DNA from: Argentina anserina
Taxonomy: Eukaryota; Streptophyta; Magnoliopsida; Rosales; Rosaceae
Assembly (NCBI RefSeq): GCF_933775445.1
Contig: NC_065877.1
Location: 9,362,001 to 9,426,000 of the forward strand
Direction: 5' to 3'
Length of the DNA: 64,000 nt
Under the pieces are notes generated by a model. It saw nothing but the letters and a program-made list of their open reading frames with translations, made no database searches and was not told the DNA's origin. Positions 21,271 to 33,218 of this stretch are shown here, piece by piece. Each line of letters opens with the position of its first letter. Within the stretch, counting starts at the first letter, position 1. A program made the translations under genes and the position numbers.

Positions 21271-22621
21271 TCATTCTAAACGTGCAACCATCAAACTTTG
21301 AGCAATGTTGTTTCTTAATGTCTCCATTTCTTGTGCACCATGATGGTTTTGTTCTTCTACATCATCTTCTTCTTCTTCCATAGCTCCTTCACCATTTTCA
21401 CTTTCTTCACCTCGAACAAAATGTCTATCACGATGCACATATCTTCTAATATAATTATGAAGTGTCATAGTAGCAATGACAATTTTGACTTGCTTCTCGA
21501 ATGAATATCCTTGCATGTGTTTTAAAATCTTCCACTTTTTTTTTCCAAACTCCAAATGTGTGTTCTATAACACCTCTAAGTGAATAGTGTGTTTTGTTAA
21601 ATAATTCTCTTTTATTTCTTGGTTCTTGCCTACGATATTGTTGGAAGTGTTGTCTTGGTCCTTTATAAGGTCCCAAATATCCACACATCGTAGGGTATCC
21701 CGAATCCACAACATAATATTTACCTACAAAATTATTATATAATAAAATTTATTAAAATGACATTTTAACCATGAATATCCAACAAAGATTAACTAAATTT
21801 AATATATTACCTGGTGGAGGATGAGGAAAATTCATTTTAGGATTTCGAAGAACCGATTGCATCACTCTTGTATCATGAGCAGACCCTTCCCAACCAGCAA
21901 TAAAGATAAATTGCAATCGAAATTTCATACCGCCATGACATTTTGTGTTGGTATTCCTTTTCTATTAATGAATGGTGCTTTTTCTTCATCACTTATTGAA
22001 GCGGGAATATGCATTCCATCAATAGCCCCAATACAATCCTGTCAATAATATTATTATTTGTCACACCATAAATAACTATATACTAAAAAACAATCAAGTA
22101 AACATGAAAAATACCTTAAAATGCGGCATGTATCTTCTATCCCTCATTATCTCTGGTGCAACGCCAATGAAATCAGGATCGTCCTGTTTAATTATTTTAT
22201 TACTTAGCTCACACATAAGATCTAAGGCTTTTCCAATATATCTACAAACGGTTTCATTGGAATGTTGAAATCGTTCTCCTACGGACCTAAGTCCACATCC
22301 TTGTCCTAACAAATACAATAACATTGCCACGATCTCCATATGACTAGTTCTATTTGAACCTAACAACTCCTTGTTTATAATTTCCAAATCAGTGCATAAG
22401 CGATAAAATACGTGGTTCTGCATTCTAAATGCATTATAACACCGAATTTCATTGCCTCCTAAAACTTCCATTATCCACTTATAACCCGTTTGAGAAGATG
22501 TCATGCAAGGAGTTTTATGAATATACTTATCATAATAATGTTGAATCAGCAGAGCATTAAGTTGTACAGCTCGCATGAATATCTCCTCCTCAACTTCATC
22601 ATCATCACCTGGATTGTTCAT
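21271..22621 (-). pseudogene. Harbinger transposase (DDE_Tnp_4 type), broken
   Basis: The start MNNPGDDDEVEEEIFMRAVQ (22,621) leads into GNEIRCYNAFRMQNHVFYRL, the plant Harbinger N-terminal domain, and AMLLYLLGQGCGLRSVGERF. After an intron near 22,095-22,035 the catalytic parts follow: CIGAIDGMHIP (first Asp), SAHDTRVMQ (second Asp) and GVIEHTFGVWKKK (Glu). A second intron (about 21,810-21,735) precedes YYVVDSGYPTM. In the exon at 21,810-22,040 a TGA replaces a codon after NVMAV and a one-base deletion shifts the frame before AGWEGSAHD. An indel in the A-run near 21,540 shifts the end (WKILKHMQGYSFEKQ). The acid tail EEEEDDVEEQ is low complexity. It needs the Myb-like partner and is probably inactive. 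Confidence 0.88.
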
Positions 22622-22847
22622 AATTTAGATCTGCAGATTTCAATGGCTAAACATGTAAATCATATAAAGGCACAACCAACAATATAATAGAGACACATAT
22701 TCTTCATATAACTTCAAATCTAAGAATATAGAAAGAGTATGACATGATGAAAAAAGGAAAGATAAAAAATAGTCTCATAGTCTTGGCTAAAACTTAAGGT
22801 ATGATATAAAAACACGAAATTAAAAATAATTCATGAATAACCTAAGC

Positions 22848-23819
22848 CTATTTTTCATTCATCTCAAATTGCAACCACCCTAACTTCATGTTAGGATCTT
22901 CCATAGTGCAGTACATCTCTCTCTTCTCTGCACTTAAAAACAATCGAGTGGCAAAGAACCACAATCTGGTTCCCTGCTCAGCTCCAGGCAATGAGGTGAC
23001 ATCCTTCATCACTTTAGTAATACTAGTGCGTGCATTACTGACTATTGAAGATGATGTACTTCTACTTTCAATTGCAGAACAAATTATGCCAATTTCTTTG
23101 GCCAACTGTGCACCACCTCCAACCTTTTTTGGTATTTTTTCTTTATCTTTCAAAGCTCTCTCACTTCTTTTCCTCTTAGAGGACCGAGTGTAATTAGATA
23201 CATCTCTCTCATCAGAGTCACCACTACCTTCAACGTAGTTAACATTGTCACCTTCCTCTGAACTATTAGGGATAGGGATTGAAGAAGATGGTGCCCATGC
23301 ATGCTTTCCAGTAGCTGTAATATCGAAAAACAATATATCCAATTTGGTTTCAAACTCGGGTGATATTCCTTTTTTCTTAAACCTTGCAAATTCCTTGGTT
23401 TTCTGCATAAAAAAATTACATTTATCATAAGATGTTTGACAAAACAGTCCATTAGACATAAATTATCAATATAAAAATACAAATTCACATACCCCAATTA
23501 TTTGACTCCAGCACTCTTCGGTCGCAACAACAGTGTTGAGCTTGGGATCCCACCCAAGACCGGTATATTTATTCTTCAGATCTTTCCATAGTCTCCACTC
23601 ATCTTTTAGGGCATCTCACTTATTTTTCAGCTGTTTTTTGGTATAATCTTTTCCAGTTTGTTCAACAAAGGAAGTGATTATAGTATTCCATCCTTCTGAA
23701 GTAAAATGAGATTGTGGCTTCGAATTTCTATGCACTTCCTTGATACATATTTCAACAAAAACTTCTACTAAGGACTCATTCCAACACGCTTGTTCTTTGG
23801 AATTTGCCATTTGAACCAT
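22848..23819 (-). pseudogene. Harbinger Myb/SANT-like DNA-binding protein
   Basis: The start (M at 23,819; MANSKEQACWNESLVEVFVEIC follows) reads a trihelix/Myb_DNA-bind_3 domain: a first Trp (CWNES), GWNTII and LKDEWRLWKDL. This is the family of the second PIF/Harbinger protein, which binds the ends and carries the transposase. A TGA (23,616-23,618) follows QLKNK where related proteins have Trp. After an intron (about 23,492 to 23,405) the second exon has GKHAWAPSSS and a basic KRKRSERALK, a likely nuclear signal. One nonsense change suggests a dead copy. Confidence 0.75.
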
Positions 23820-23829
23820 ACACTAGATA

Positions 23830-26195
23830 AATGAACTCCTAGCCTATAAACCAAAATATTACTCAACTTCACTCATGAAAGTTGGTGTTTAATCTACTAC
23901 TGTATTTGAGTTAAAAGGTAAGTTGGTAACTGATACACACTTATTTCTCATGCTATACATGTTACCATAAAGATGATTTCCTATTTGCTGATCAGTTTAG
24001 CTGGAAAACCAAAGCTTTTGTGACCTTAAAGTCATCAACAACACAAAAAACCATGTCGCTTTCAAGGTACGAGTTCTTTTGGTGAATGATACTTTGTTTT
24101 GGTCGCAAGAAGTATGTTTTGTTAAACCTGTTTTTCATAATTTCTACTTTTTCTTCCTTAGGTTAAACCTGTTTTGGTGTTATACAGGCTTGGAACTCAT
24201 GTGTCATCAGAGGTGCTACTGAATACAGTTTTACAGTTTTCATTTTTTGCTTTTAACAGTTATTAACTTTACATTGAAAGTAAGAAATTCGAACAAATAT
24301 GAAGGTATCCTTGGAATACACTTCAAAACAAATGATCTCCCTACTGGTTTAGCCAATAAGATACGGAGGCATCTTAGGAATACACCAACTGGAAAACTCA
24401 CTAAACTTCTGAGGGCATATAAGTATCTTAAAAGTACACTGGCCGAGTACGGTAGTGCCTCCAAATTCTAATGTTAATGAACTTCCACAAGACACTGTAA
24501 GGAGCTTAAGTCGAATACTAGCGTCATATCTTATTACCGTGCTCTACCTGAACTACTAATGACATTGTGCACTGTTTAATGTTCCATCCAGTTCACCAAG
24601 GATAATGGAAGGACAATAGAGGAGTGCAAGCTTAGGGTTGTGTATATGACTCCGGGTTCAGGTCAAGGAAATGAAGACAGAGCTTCTATGCGTGCTCTTG
24701 ATACAAATTCTGTGAGTTTTATTGATGTACATGATTTAGGAATAACATTTTGTGACTTTTGTCTTGCTAAAACATATAGGTGCAGTGTTTTTGTTCTGGT
24801 TTGCTGAAACCAATTTTTCACTGAACCACTTTACATATTTAGTCCTAGACTCTGGTGCAAAATAGATTTTCTCCCTTGCATTTGTAACATGATTTGTCAC
24901 TAGAAACCAATTCTAAGACTTCTGATTACAAGTATATAGTGTGTTAATTAAGTGAGGGTGGTAGTCAAAATGATATTAACATAGCAAAGGGATGATTTAA
25001 AGAGGCTCTAGTTGCTAGAACAACTGCGAGTATGGTTATATTGTTCTAGCTTACTGTCTTTCAATTCATAGTTCCTTCCTGAAATCTTGTAAAGTCCATA
25101 TTTAGTTTCTTTTTAAGCAGACCACATTGGTGTTTTAGTATAATTGAAACTTATTCTTCTAATTCCTACTATGTATGTAAATTCATTATTTCATTGTAGA
25201 GTACAAACAAACAGGAACATCATTTCAAAGCTATTAGTATAAAACAGTCGTTCCTTGACACCATTTATCACTTCTGACAGTGGCAAATCATCAACACAGA
25301 AAATCAGAATCAGCCATGCAATTTCGACACAATCCATAACATTAACATAAACAAATTCAGTCATAAATGCAAACCCAGAAACTGCAGAAGGTCAAACACC
25401 CAATCAAATCTAGAAATATAAAATCAATTCAATCACATGCAAAACACGAAGCTCAGATCCTAATTTGACCATCATCGAAAGGATGAGCATTGCCACAGAC
25501 CACAAAAATCAAGCAGAGAAATTGAAATTGGATAAACCAGAAACTAACCTTCAAGAATAAGAGGCTTGGGGTGTCTCTGACTGACTTTAGAGGGACAAGT
25601 AAGCGATGACCCGCTCGGGTTTCAGATTAATCAAACACAACCAGGTATGAGATTTGAACCATGATATGAAACGAATCATAAACCAAATTGGAGCCACCCA
25701 TAATATATTTGAAACCATATTAACAACAAAATTAGAGAAATCTGAAACTGAAATTGTTAATAGACTTACCCAGAATCAAATATATGTTGCTTAGTTACTG
25801 ATTCTTGGATCCTTGATGTTAGATCGATATTGCTTGATGAACAAAAGGGAGGGGCTGAGATGTTCAGTGAGAAAGAGAGATAGAGGGATTGACGAACAAG
25901 TGAGAGCGGCGCTTGGGTGAGAGATACTTGAAGGGTTTCTGTGGCAATTCAACGTAATTTGTTGAAGGAGATGAGGGTACCTATCGGGATTACGAAAGTT
26001 TCATTAAACTACAGTAACCTCCGCTACAGTAATGATCGAGCTTCTGGCTTTTAGAAGGAAGGGAGAACCTACTTCTCCTTTTTTATGGAAAAAACTATGG
26101 CTTCTTCAAGCCGGAGATAATAAGTTGAGTTACCAAACACAAGATTGCAGCTTCACTTATAATCACTGATGTGAAAGGCATTACCAAACACAGCC
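23830..26195. other. Harbinger right part, unassigned
   Basis: No transposon gene was found here. On the plus strand 24,247-24,471 is open (contains GLANKIRRHLRNTPTGKL) and 24,600-24,715 is open (contains RTIEECKLRVVYMTPGSG). Neither was recognised. They could be fragments of a host gene captured by the element, or chance. The end (25,800-26,195) is ordinary subterminal sequence before the terminal repeat. Confidence 0.4.
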
Positions 26196-26198
26196 ATA

Positions 26199-26867
26199 AA
26201 CTATGCAGAAATCTCATAAGGCTAGAATATATCATCCATCTTTCTTTGAAAAATGGAAGGAGCTTGCTTTAATCCAAAGGGCATAACTAATCATTTATTG
26301 TGTCCTTAAAAAGTTCCAAAAGTAGTTAATAGTATGAAACTAGGATGCATTTTGACTTGCCAGAATCCTAACTTTGAATTAACTTGGAGAAGATTCTTGC
26401 TCACTTAAGTTTGTTGATGAGAACTTTCACCTGAACTTGCTGGTTTTTTTATTCACATCTCTATAATCTATCACCATTCGAGCTTTTCCTCTTACTTGTT
26501 ATGCATGATTTATCACAAAGAAAGCTACAACAAGATGAGGACTATTGGACGGCCTATTTAACTTCTTTTCAAGAAGTTCTTGAATCTGATTCTCCATTTG
26601 TTTCCTATCTTGCTCTCTATAGTGAGGAATTGTTTTCACATGGCAAATAACATTTGCATCATGCATCATTAGCTCACAATATATTGGATCTATTTCCCAG
26701 TATAATTGAAGATCTTCAGTTATTACTGGTTTCGGTAAATTCTCAATCTCTATAAGAGTATGAACCTTCTTTTGATCAACCTTATTGCCATATACCTTGA
26801 GATTCTGTTCCATTATGAATTCCTCTTTTCCATCAGACACTGTCATTATCAGAGATCCGAGGATCAT
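26199..26867 (-). pseudogene. Caulimovirid reverse transcriptase, N-terminal part
   Basis: The open part (26,499-26,867) contains IPHYREQDRKQMENQIQELL followed by an NRPSNSPH block, the start of a caulimovirid-type reverse-transcriptase domain. Further on, in another frame, comes a MPFGLKQAPS-like block. The Harbinger element interrupts the domain at 26,195/26,198. Frame changes and stops show decay. The other half is at 20,050-20,982. Confidence 0.75.
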
Positions 26868-26999
26868 TCTCTGATTCTGAGTCTTCCGAATCTTCTGAAC
26901 TTGTCTCCTCAGCTATTATTATTTCTTGGTGTATTTTAGTTGATCTTTTAACAACAAAATCGGCTGCATTTTCGGTTTATAACCTGGCTTGTGATCATC

Positions 27000-27480
27000 A
27001 CCACACTTCGTTTGGGATCTCTTATATTGTTATGTGAACCATTCTCTTGTGATTCTTACTGCTTGTATAAGTTTGGATTCCCAGTAAGACTTGTTGTATT
27101 TTTCAAACCCGAGCATATCCAGAGTTTGAGTTACAACTTGCTGAAGGAGAAAATCATTCCCAATCAACAAATCATCTTCTTGTCCTTCACATTGCCAAAA
27201 TCGCTTGACGATAAAAGTTCCGCCAGCTAAGTAAATTTTAACATTCTTGGCAAAGATGTTCATTTTTGACCTCATTATTTCTCATTCCAACTCTAATGAC
27301 TAGTTTATCAGAACTTTTCCAATATTATTTAGGAATAGCGTATTTTCTTGCTAGACTGTATGATGATCTACTATCTACAAATGCATGTATATGATATTTT
27401 TTTATAATTAGGAAACTTCAGCTTTACATTTATGTAGTTGCTGTAACCACTTATCTGAACTTGTTTTAATGGCTGTGGTG
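27000..27480 (-). pseudogene. Caulimovirid aspartic protease region
   Basis: The minus strand reads AFVDSRSSYSLA, where pepsin-type viral proteases have a D-S/T-G triad, so the glycine is replaced by arginine here. Next come IRVGMR and, in the open part at 27,030-27,275, IYLAGGTFIVKRFWQ and DDLLIGNDFLL, matching the second half of such a protease. Several stops lie between. It precedes the reverse transcriptase, as in the viral polyprotein. Confidence 0.65.
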
Positions 27481-27535
27481 AATCACCAGTGACTTTCATA
27501 AAAGGATTGATTATCTTTTCCTCTTCTTCTTGATT

Positions 27536-27938
27536 GGAAGTGTTACAGCAGGATTCCGGTAAGGAAATTCTGGCGAATTGAGAAAGCACTCTGTCACCTG
27601 CAAACCATGAGCACACAACGTTACTGGGTGAAGATCGGGCTAGTCGGTCTTCAATGCTCTGATACCTAAGTTAGCTACAAAGGTGAACATGTAAAGTTAG
27701 GTACGAGAAGAGGTGAGAGTGGAGGTTTACCTTGTTGTGGAGATGAGAGGCATATTTATAGGGGAAAATAGTATGTAATCACTGAAATTACCGAACTACC
27801 CTTGTTGACCTAATAATGCATGTAGTGGCCTTTTAGGCTACTTGGACCTCAAAATGGTGATTTAGGGCTACGATAGCCAAGTGCAAGGCGAACAATCACG
27901 ATATTTAGCCCTCTACGGGATGTATCGTTAAGAGGAAG
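27536..27938 (-). mobile_element. 393-bp solo LTR in the fossil virus
   Basis: The element is 27,541-27,933, flanked by GGAAG on both sides (27,536-27,540 and 27,934-27,938). The plus-strand left end is TGTTACAGCAGG. The right end is CGTTAAGA, with one change from an expected CA. On the minus strand it has a U3-like TATA (CTATAAATA, about 27,752-27,760), then GGTATCAGAGC-like sequence and an acceptor-like TTTGCAG. No internal domain is present. The ORF at 27,371-27,616 crosses its edge and is an artefact. Confidence 0.75.
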
Positions 27939-28335
27939 AAACCCAAACTTCTGTTGATATTGAATTACTAAATGAAGTTACTATCTTTATTTTTTCAATA
28001 TTTTTCTCAAGACTCTGTCTGAGGATTTGCTCTTGATCTTGTTCCTGTTCATAGAACATCTCATACTCATAGTCAACTAAGGTATGAGCATTATTTTCTT
28101 TTGTCTTTCTTCTTAGTTCTACTATGAAGCATTCTCTATGATATGTTTCACCTGTTTTTTTTTTCACAACTCATAGGTATCATGCTATCATCATCACATT
28201 TGCAATAATCACATGTGAATGCTCCTAGATTTGGACGGAAAATACTTATAATATCAGTTTCTTCTTCTTTCCAATTTCGGACTTGTAATAAAAATATAGG
28301 ACGACATCCTATATCTTCATCTTCTTCAGAGCTTT

Positions 28336-28890
28336 CTAAAGTGTTATCTGTTTCGCTATCTGATGGTTATTCAAGAGAATATATATAGTCATCTCTTCAT
28401 CAGAATAAGCGACTTCAAACCATTTCAAGTTTGCATATTCTATAGCTTCATCATATTCGACTACCAATGTCTTAGAAGTCCTTTTATATTTCTTAGGACA
28501 TTCATTGACATAATGGCCTTCAGCTTTACAGAGCCAACATTTGCATATCTTCTTAGCATCTCTGGAAGAATTATATTGTCTTGGTTTTTTCTTCCTAAAA
28601 AATATCTTTTTAGGAGATGATTTTTCTTTCTTATCTTCAGAAGATTTTAGTTTGGAAGATTTCTTCCTGAACTTGTACCTTTTCGAATTGAACTTTCGTT
28701 CATGTCCTTTGCTTGAGAAGTTACCAGAGAACTTGCTCATGTGCTTCTTCTTTCTGTCTTTTGAGATATGGTAACCCCACTGTGTTGGAACATCCATAAT
28801 CGTATGACACATATTTTCAACTTCTCTGAGTTGTTTCTTAACAACTCTTGACTTTTGATTCTCAGTGCATTGTTTTCTTAGGAGATCCAT
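28336..28890 (-). pseudogene. Caulimovirid coat protein C-terminal region
   Basis: The 184-residue open part is very rich in Lys, Arg and Ser (KKHMSKFSGNF, RKKSSKLKSSEDKKEK) and then has the zinc knuckle CWLCKAEGHYVNEC (C-x2-C-x4-H-x4-C). That is the nucleic-acid-binding end of caulimovirid coat proteins. Upstream fragments (29,131-29,334 and 29,716-29,916) probably belong to the same coat or linker region but have no firm motif. The segment 27,939-28,167 downstream encodes an acidic Glu/Gln-rich stretch, common between coat and protease. Confidence 0.75.
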
Positions 28891-30005
28891 TATTCTTTTT
28901 GCTATTCCACCAACCGTGAACTGAGGAAGGAGATTTTCTTCGAGATATTGAGCTACTGCATTGTTCCAAGGTTTTAGTAACTTTATGTAGTATGTTCAAA
29001 TGAGATCATTATTCTTAATATCTCCAATTGTGCAGTAGTAATTTTGATACTCATTCATATATTCTTCGAAGAATCTCATGTTACAAATACTCAATTTCTG
29101 AATATTGCTCTAGCTCTTTCTTTTGCTTGCTCACAAAGCCATGTTATGTCTCCATGAAACTAAGCATAAATTGGCATAGCATAAGTCCATAGGACTATTG
29201 GTTTGAGAAAGTCTATTTTCCGAACTTGCCGACATCGAGCTTTGCTTATAGGAATTATACAATTTCAGGAGAAATCCTGTCAAGGTTGCCTCATAGTATC
29301 CATGAGCATCCTCATATATACTTAGATAACACAAGAGCTTGAGTTAGTCTTAAGCTAGCAACCCAGTTGTTTATAGCTTTTCTCTTGTCTCTTACTATGT
29401 AAAAATCTAAGTACACACCTATTTCAGAAACAGGTTGTCCCCACTTTGGTTATGTAAAGATGAACTTTTGTGAGCTTCGTTCTCCCATCCTTCCTGTAGG
29501 GACTTGTCCTTTTGGAAGTTTAATCTTATTTTCTCAAATGATCTTTGTTAGATGATTTGTGATGTTTTGAATTTTATGTACTGGTCTAGTGTTTTCAGTT
29601 TCTGGATGCATGGATGATTCTCCAGACTCATTTTTTGCTTCTTGATAAAGAAAAATATTCATCTTCTTCTTTTTATGCTGGTTTGAGAAATTTTTCTCAT
29701 AATTTCTTATAGTCCTTATATGGAATTAGAAGTCTCCGCTTGTACATAAAGCTCTTTTAATCCCTCTGATATAAGAATTCTTAGAGGTCTTTTAGAGTCT
29801 TCTTCCTCGAAAGATTCTTTGTGGAAGGTTGTGGCTCTTGATTCAGAGGTACTAGCCTCATCATATCCAGCAAAAGAGTACCTGTAAAGGAATTGAAAGC
29901 TAAATTTTCCTCCCATATCTTCATAAACAGAAGCATTTGAGCTCTGAACTTATCTCTCTAGAGGAGATAGATTCCATTTCCTCGGAAATGTGACTTCATG
30001 CAATT

Positions 30006-30600
30006 TTATGACATGTTTTTGCTGAGAATTATTTTGGGATAGGCAAGTATGGATGTGATAAGCCCAGGACTGCTTATAAATTTGGTATTGGGCGCTTCAT
30101 TTGAACTCAACAACTTGTAATAGTTTCTATAATCTATTATAAATTCCATCATCTCATTTTTCATCAAAATTCCATCTGTTTTCATTCTCAGTCTCATATA
30201 ATGAGCTACATCCCTTAAATGAGTGGTAAATTTTGGGAAGACATTAAAATATGCAACTTTGTTGCACAATGAAGCTTCAATTGTTCCTAACAGACTCTTT
30301 TTGAAATATGTTATTTTATCATCTTTTAAAACACATAGGACGGAATAGTCTATTTCATCTCTTGCTAAGAGTTTTATACCAACTTAAAATAGCTCCAATG
30401 TGCATGTAATAGTACCTTTTCTGAATGGCTTTATTCACTTCTTTAGAAGTGATTAATCTAATGTATGTTTCTCCACTTGTAGCCGGAATTGTTAGTTCTA
30501 GGATCTTGAATATGTATGAATCTAGGATAAAAGATAATCTCTTATATATCTCATTGACTATGAACCTAGGAGCAGATGCTTCTCTGATATTGTACTAGTA
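30006..30600 (-). pseudogene. Caulimovirid movement protein fragment
   Basis: The open part (30,006-30,269) contains CNKVAYFNVFPKFTTHLRD, with YMRLRMKTDG after it. Upstream, in another frame, lies AIQKRYYYMHIGAI. These are typical of 30K-superfamily movement proteins of caulimovirids, which widen plasmodesmata. Stops and frame changes interrupt it. It is the most upstream viral region found on this strand. Confidence 0.6.
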
Positions 30601-30885
30601 TTGTACTGGTACTGTACTCTTCTTACTAAGGATTCTACTTAACATCTTCATGTCTCTTGTGGATTTGGGTTTTCTCCACTCGAGTAGTTTAGGTTTACTA
30701 AACTTAAGTGTATTTTACCCTTTTGGTGAGGGTATCTTGATCGTCCTAGCTATAATTTTGCCAACTCCTCTTCATTAATTTTTTTCATTTGTTCCTTCTT
30801 TCATTTTCTTTATAGATTTTTGTAGATTTGAGATTTTGCTACTTAACTCTCAAAACTGTACGTTCTTCGAGGTTGTTTCCTATCT

Positions 30886-31300
30886 CTTAGCAAGACTTCT
30901 GCAAGGATTTACATGGAGCATGCCACCCATGTGGATAAGATTGATCTCACTGAGGCAGAAAAACCCTCTTAAGCTCAATCCTTTGTGTGCACATCCTAAA
31001 CCTCGCTTACCTAGCCTGCTGCTATATACCCGCTATATACCCGGTTTAGCTACTATGATCCTAGAGTAAATTGCATGTTAAACTCTAGGTTAACTCATAA
31101 TAAAGGTCCTACCACTGGTGCTAAATAAAACTCTCACTAGAGAGAAACAACGAAGGGTTTCTCACTTGTATGTCTAAGAATCTTCGTCTTCCTCTATCTT
31201 CACGTGTAGTTCTCTAGGCTGCGGCGCATGACGGTGGCCTTTTATGAAGCAGGTTGCTCGCTTTATTGAGTGTTCTTTGGGTGTGCTTGCAACATGATGG
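30886..31300 (+). pseudogene. CYP79 3'-end fragment
   Basis: After an abrupt start near 30,886 the sequence matches the last about 150 bp of the CYP79 gene ([11 protein letters not shown], then LKLNPL and HPKPRLP) with a frame change, and then the 3' flank to about 31,300. The haem loop and everything upstream are missing. It must come from duplication of a CYP79 locus, not a processed copy, because the non-transcribed flank seems to be included. Confidence 0.88.
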
Positions 31301-31561
31301 TGATGCTAAGGAGAGTGGCTATGTGATTGACAATCAGTAGAGTTCATGCCTCTATTACTAATTGGGTTATTTCTGATATTAAATCTCGTTTTTAAAGATT
31401 CTACTAGACTTTGTCTATGTATCTCAATAATTCCCTTTGATCTACGGAACTATGCACTTTTATGCATGTGCTTTGAGCTAATCCTTTTGAGTAGTACGGA
31501 AGGATATCTCTTGTTTTTCAATGTACTTGATGTGTAATTCAATGTCATTATCTCATGATAA

Positions 31562-31885
31562 TTGGTAGGGAGTGACAAACCTTGTTTGCAATTGTCATCA
31601 CCATTCCATTCAGAATTATTGGCTCTCTTTGAAGGTATGAAACTAGCACAAAATATTAGTTTTTCCAAAGTAATCTTTGAGACAGATTGTTTGCTGCTAG
31701 TACAAGCTCTGAATCAAGCTTCAGCTGACCTATCAAGCTTGGGCCTTATCCTTGATGAGGTGAAAGAGATTATGATTAGGTATCCAAATTTTAAGGTGAT
31801 TCATGCTCAGCGTGAAACCAACCAAGTAGCTCATATTCTTGCCAAGTATGATTTATGTTCTTGTGAGAGCATGTTTGGTTTGTAA
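31562..31885 (+). pseudogene. RNase H-like (RVT_3) fragment
   Basis: The open frame contains FHSELLALFEGMKLA, VIFETDCLLLVQAL and HAQRETNQVAHILAKY. These are the DExx-type blocks of the plant RNase H-like domain found at the end of LINE elements and in many uncharacterised host proteins. Only this domain is present, with no reverse transcriptase next to it. It may be a LINE tail or a host exon; an acceptor-like AG precedes it. Confidence 0.7.
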
Positions 31886-31960
31886 CTGCTCCCGTCATGA
31901 CACGGGATGTCATTCTAAACGATTGTAATCGTTAGTTTCTTCAATGAAGTTGCAATTTAA

Positions 31961-32785
31961 ATGTACTTGATCCAGCACCATCTTCCACCAATGTTTGCAC
32001 CATTGGTCTTATTGGCATACTGCCATAAGTTGGGTCCTAGAGGGATTAAAAGCATATTTGTGGGATATGCAGAAAACTCAAAGGTATACCGATTATTGAA
32101 TAAGGACTCTAATACAATAGTTGAGTCTAGAGATGTACAGTTTATAGAAACTAAGTTCTACAATGATGATGATTCTGATGTAAGCTATAGAGATGCACAT
32201 ATGAATAATGAGAATCCTAGTTCTCAAAATGAGAAAAGAAAACAACCTAAAGGTATTACTGAACCTAGAAGAAGTCAGAGAGTTAGAAAAAAAAAAAACT
32301 CTAGACCCAGATTTTATTTCATCTCAGTCTATTGTATTTTTAGTAGAAGGAGATAGAAATAAAATAAAGAAGAAAATAGCCATTATTTTCAATGTAGAAG
32401 ATGATCCTAAAAGTTTAAGTGAAGCATTGGCTTCAAAAGATGCAGCCTTCTAGAAAAAGGCTATTGATGATGAAATGAATTCATTAATCTCAAATCAGAC
32501 ATGGGTTTTAGTAGATTTACCACCAGAATCACAAGCAATAAGCTGTAAGTGAGTATTTAGAAGGAAATACAACACAAATGGATCTATTCAGACTTTTAAA
32601 GCAAGGCTAGTGTCTAAGGGCTTTAAGCAGAAAAAAGGAATAGATTACTTTGATACTTATGCACCAGTTACTAGAATCACATCCATTAGAGTATTATTTG
32701 CATTGACATCATTATATCATTTACATGTATATCAAATGGATGTGAAAACTGCATTTTTAAATGGCGATTTGGATGAAGAAGTCTA
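31961..32785 (+). pseudogene. copia pol part 1: integrase end and RT start
   Basis: The first frame (31,961-32,356) has the GPRGIKSIFVGYAENSKVYRL block of copia integrase C-termini, then an acidic linker and a basic tail. After frame changes come WVFRRKYNTNG-like sequence (with TGA in place of Trp near 32,550), FKQKKGIDYFDTYAPV and MDVKTAFLNGDLDEEV, all copia reverse-transcriptase landmarks. The coding sequence stops at the target duplication GTCTA (32,781-32,785), where the solo LTR begins. Confidence 0.85.
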
Positions 32786-33175
32786 TGTAATAACCCTAAA
32801 TTTCCAAACAATATTTGGTTTAATTTAAATTCTATTAAGTTGTGAAGTTCGATTAAAACGAATGTGATTGTTTGCGATGCTTTGAAACGAAAAACGGAAA
32901 CGTTTTCGGAACGTTTAATAAGAAAAACGTTACGTTTCCGAACAAAATTATCGACTTTTATTCCGTCGCTCGGTTGCGAAAACTTTCTTCACAAAAGTTG
33001 TAGAGAGCGTCGATACGAGTTTGTGGATATGTGACGCGTTCTAATCGGACGATGTACGTAAAAGTTATTAACGTCGAAAGTTAGTTTCCGATTTGGAAAC
33101 TAGTATAAATAGAGTATTTATGAGATTAGGGTTTCCATAATTGGAAAACCCTCTCTCTCTCTTCCCTCCGCCTCC

Positions 33176-33218
<43 letters not shown>

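Larger units (their letters stand above)
20983..26198 (-). mobile_element. PIF/Harbinger DNA transposon (5210 bp)
   Basis: The element spans 20,986-26,195. Both ends read inward as GG(A/C)TGTGTTTGGT, a short terminal inverted repeat, and it is flanked by the 3-bp duplication ATA (20,983-20,985 and 26,196-26,198), the size expected for PIF/Harbinger. It carries the two genes typical of the superfamily, a DDE transposase (21,271-22,621) and a Myb/SANT-like protein (22,848-23,819), both on the minus strand. It sits inside the viral reverse-transcriptase coding region just before the catalytic YxDD box, so it is younger than the virus. About 2.3 kb on its right side is unexplained. Confidence 0.9.
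17535..30600 (-). mobile_element. Endogenous caulimovirid remnant, nested insertions
   Basis: On the minus strand the order is movement protein (30.6-30.0 kb), coat region with zinc knuckle (29.9-28.3), protease (27.45-27.0), reverse transcriptase (26.87-26.2 and 20.98-20.6), RNase H (20.6-20.05), then a 3' region and a promoter-like TATA (17.74). This is the gene order of Caulimoviridae; florendoviruses and petuviruses are the likeliest relatives. The frame is broken by many stops and by a Cassandra TRIM, a Harbinger element and a solo LTR, so it is a dead fossil. Edges are approximate. Integrase and LTRs, which would mark a Ty3/gypsy element, were not seen. Confidence 0.75.

Noticed and set aside
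24247..24471. Firm coding call inside the Harbinger element
   Set aside because: No recognisable family; kept only as an open question.
27371..27616. ORF MCSWFAGDRV... as a viral gene start
   Set aside because: It crosses the edge of the 393-bp solo LTR, so it is a chance fusion of LTR and protease-linker sequence.
27652..27665. Viral primer-binding site (GGTATCAGAGC)
   Set aside because: It lies inside the solo LTR between matching target duplications and so does not belong to the virus.
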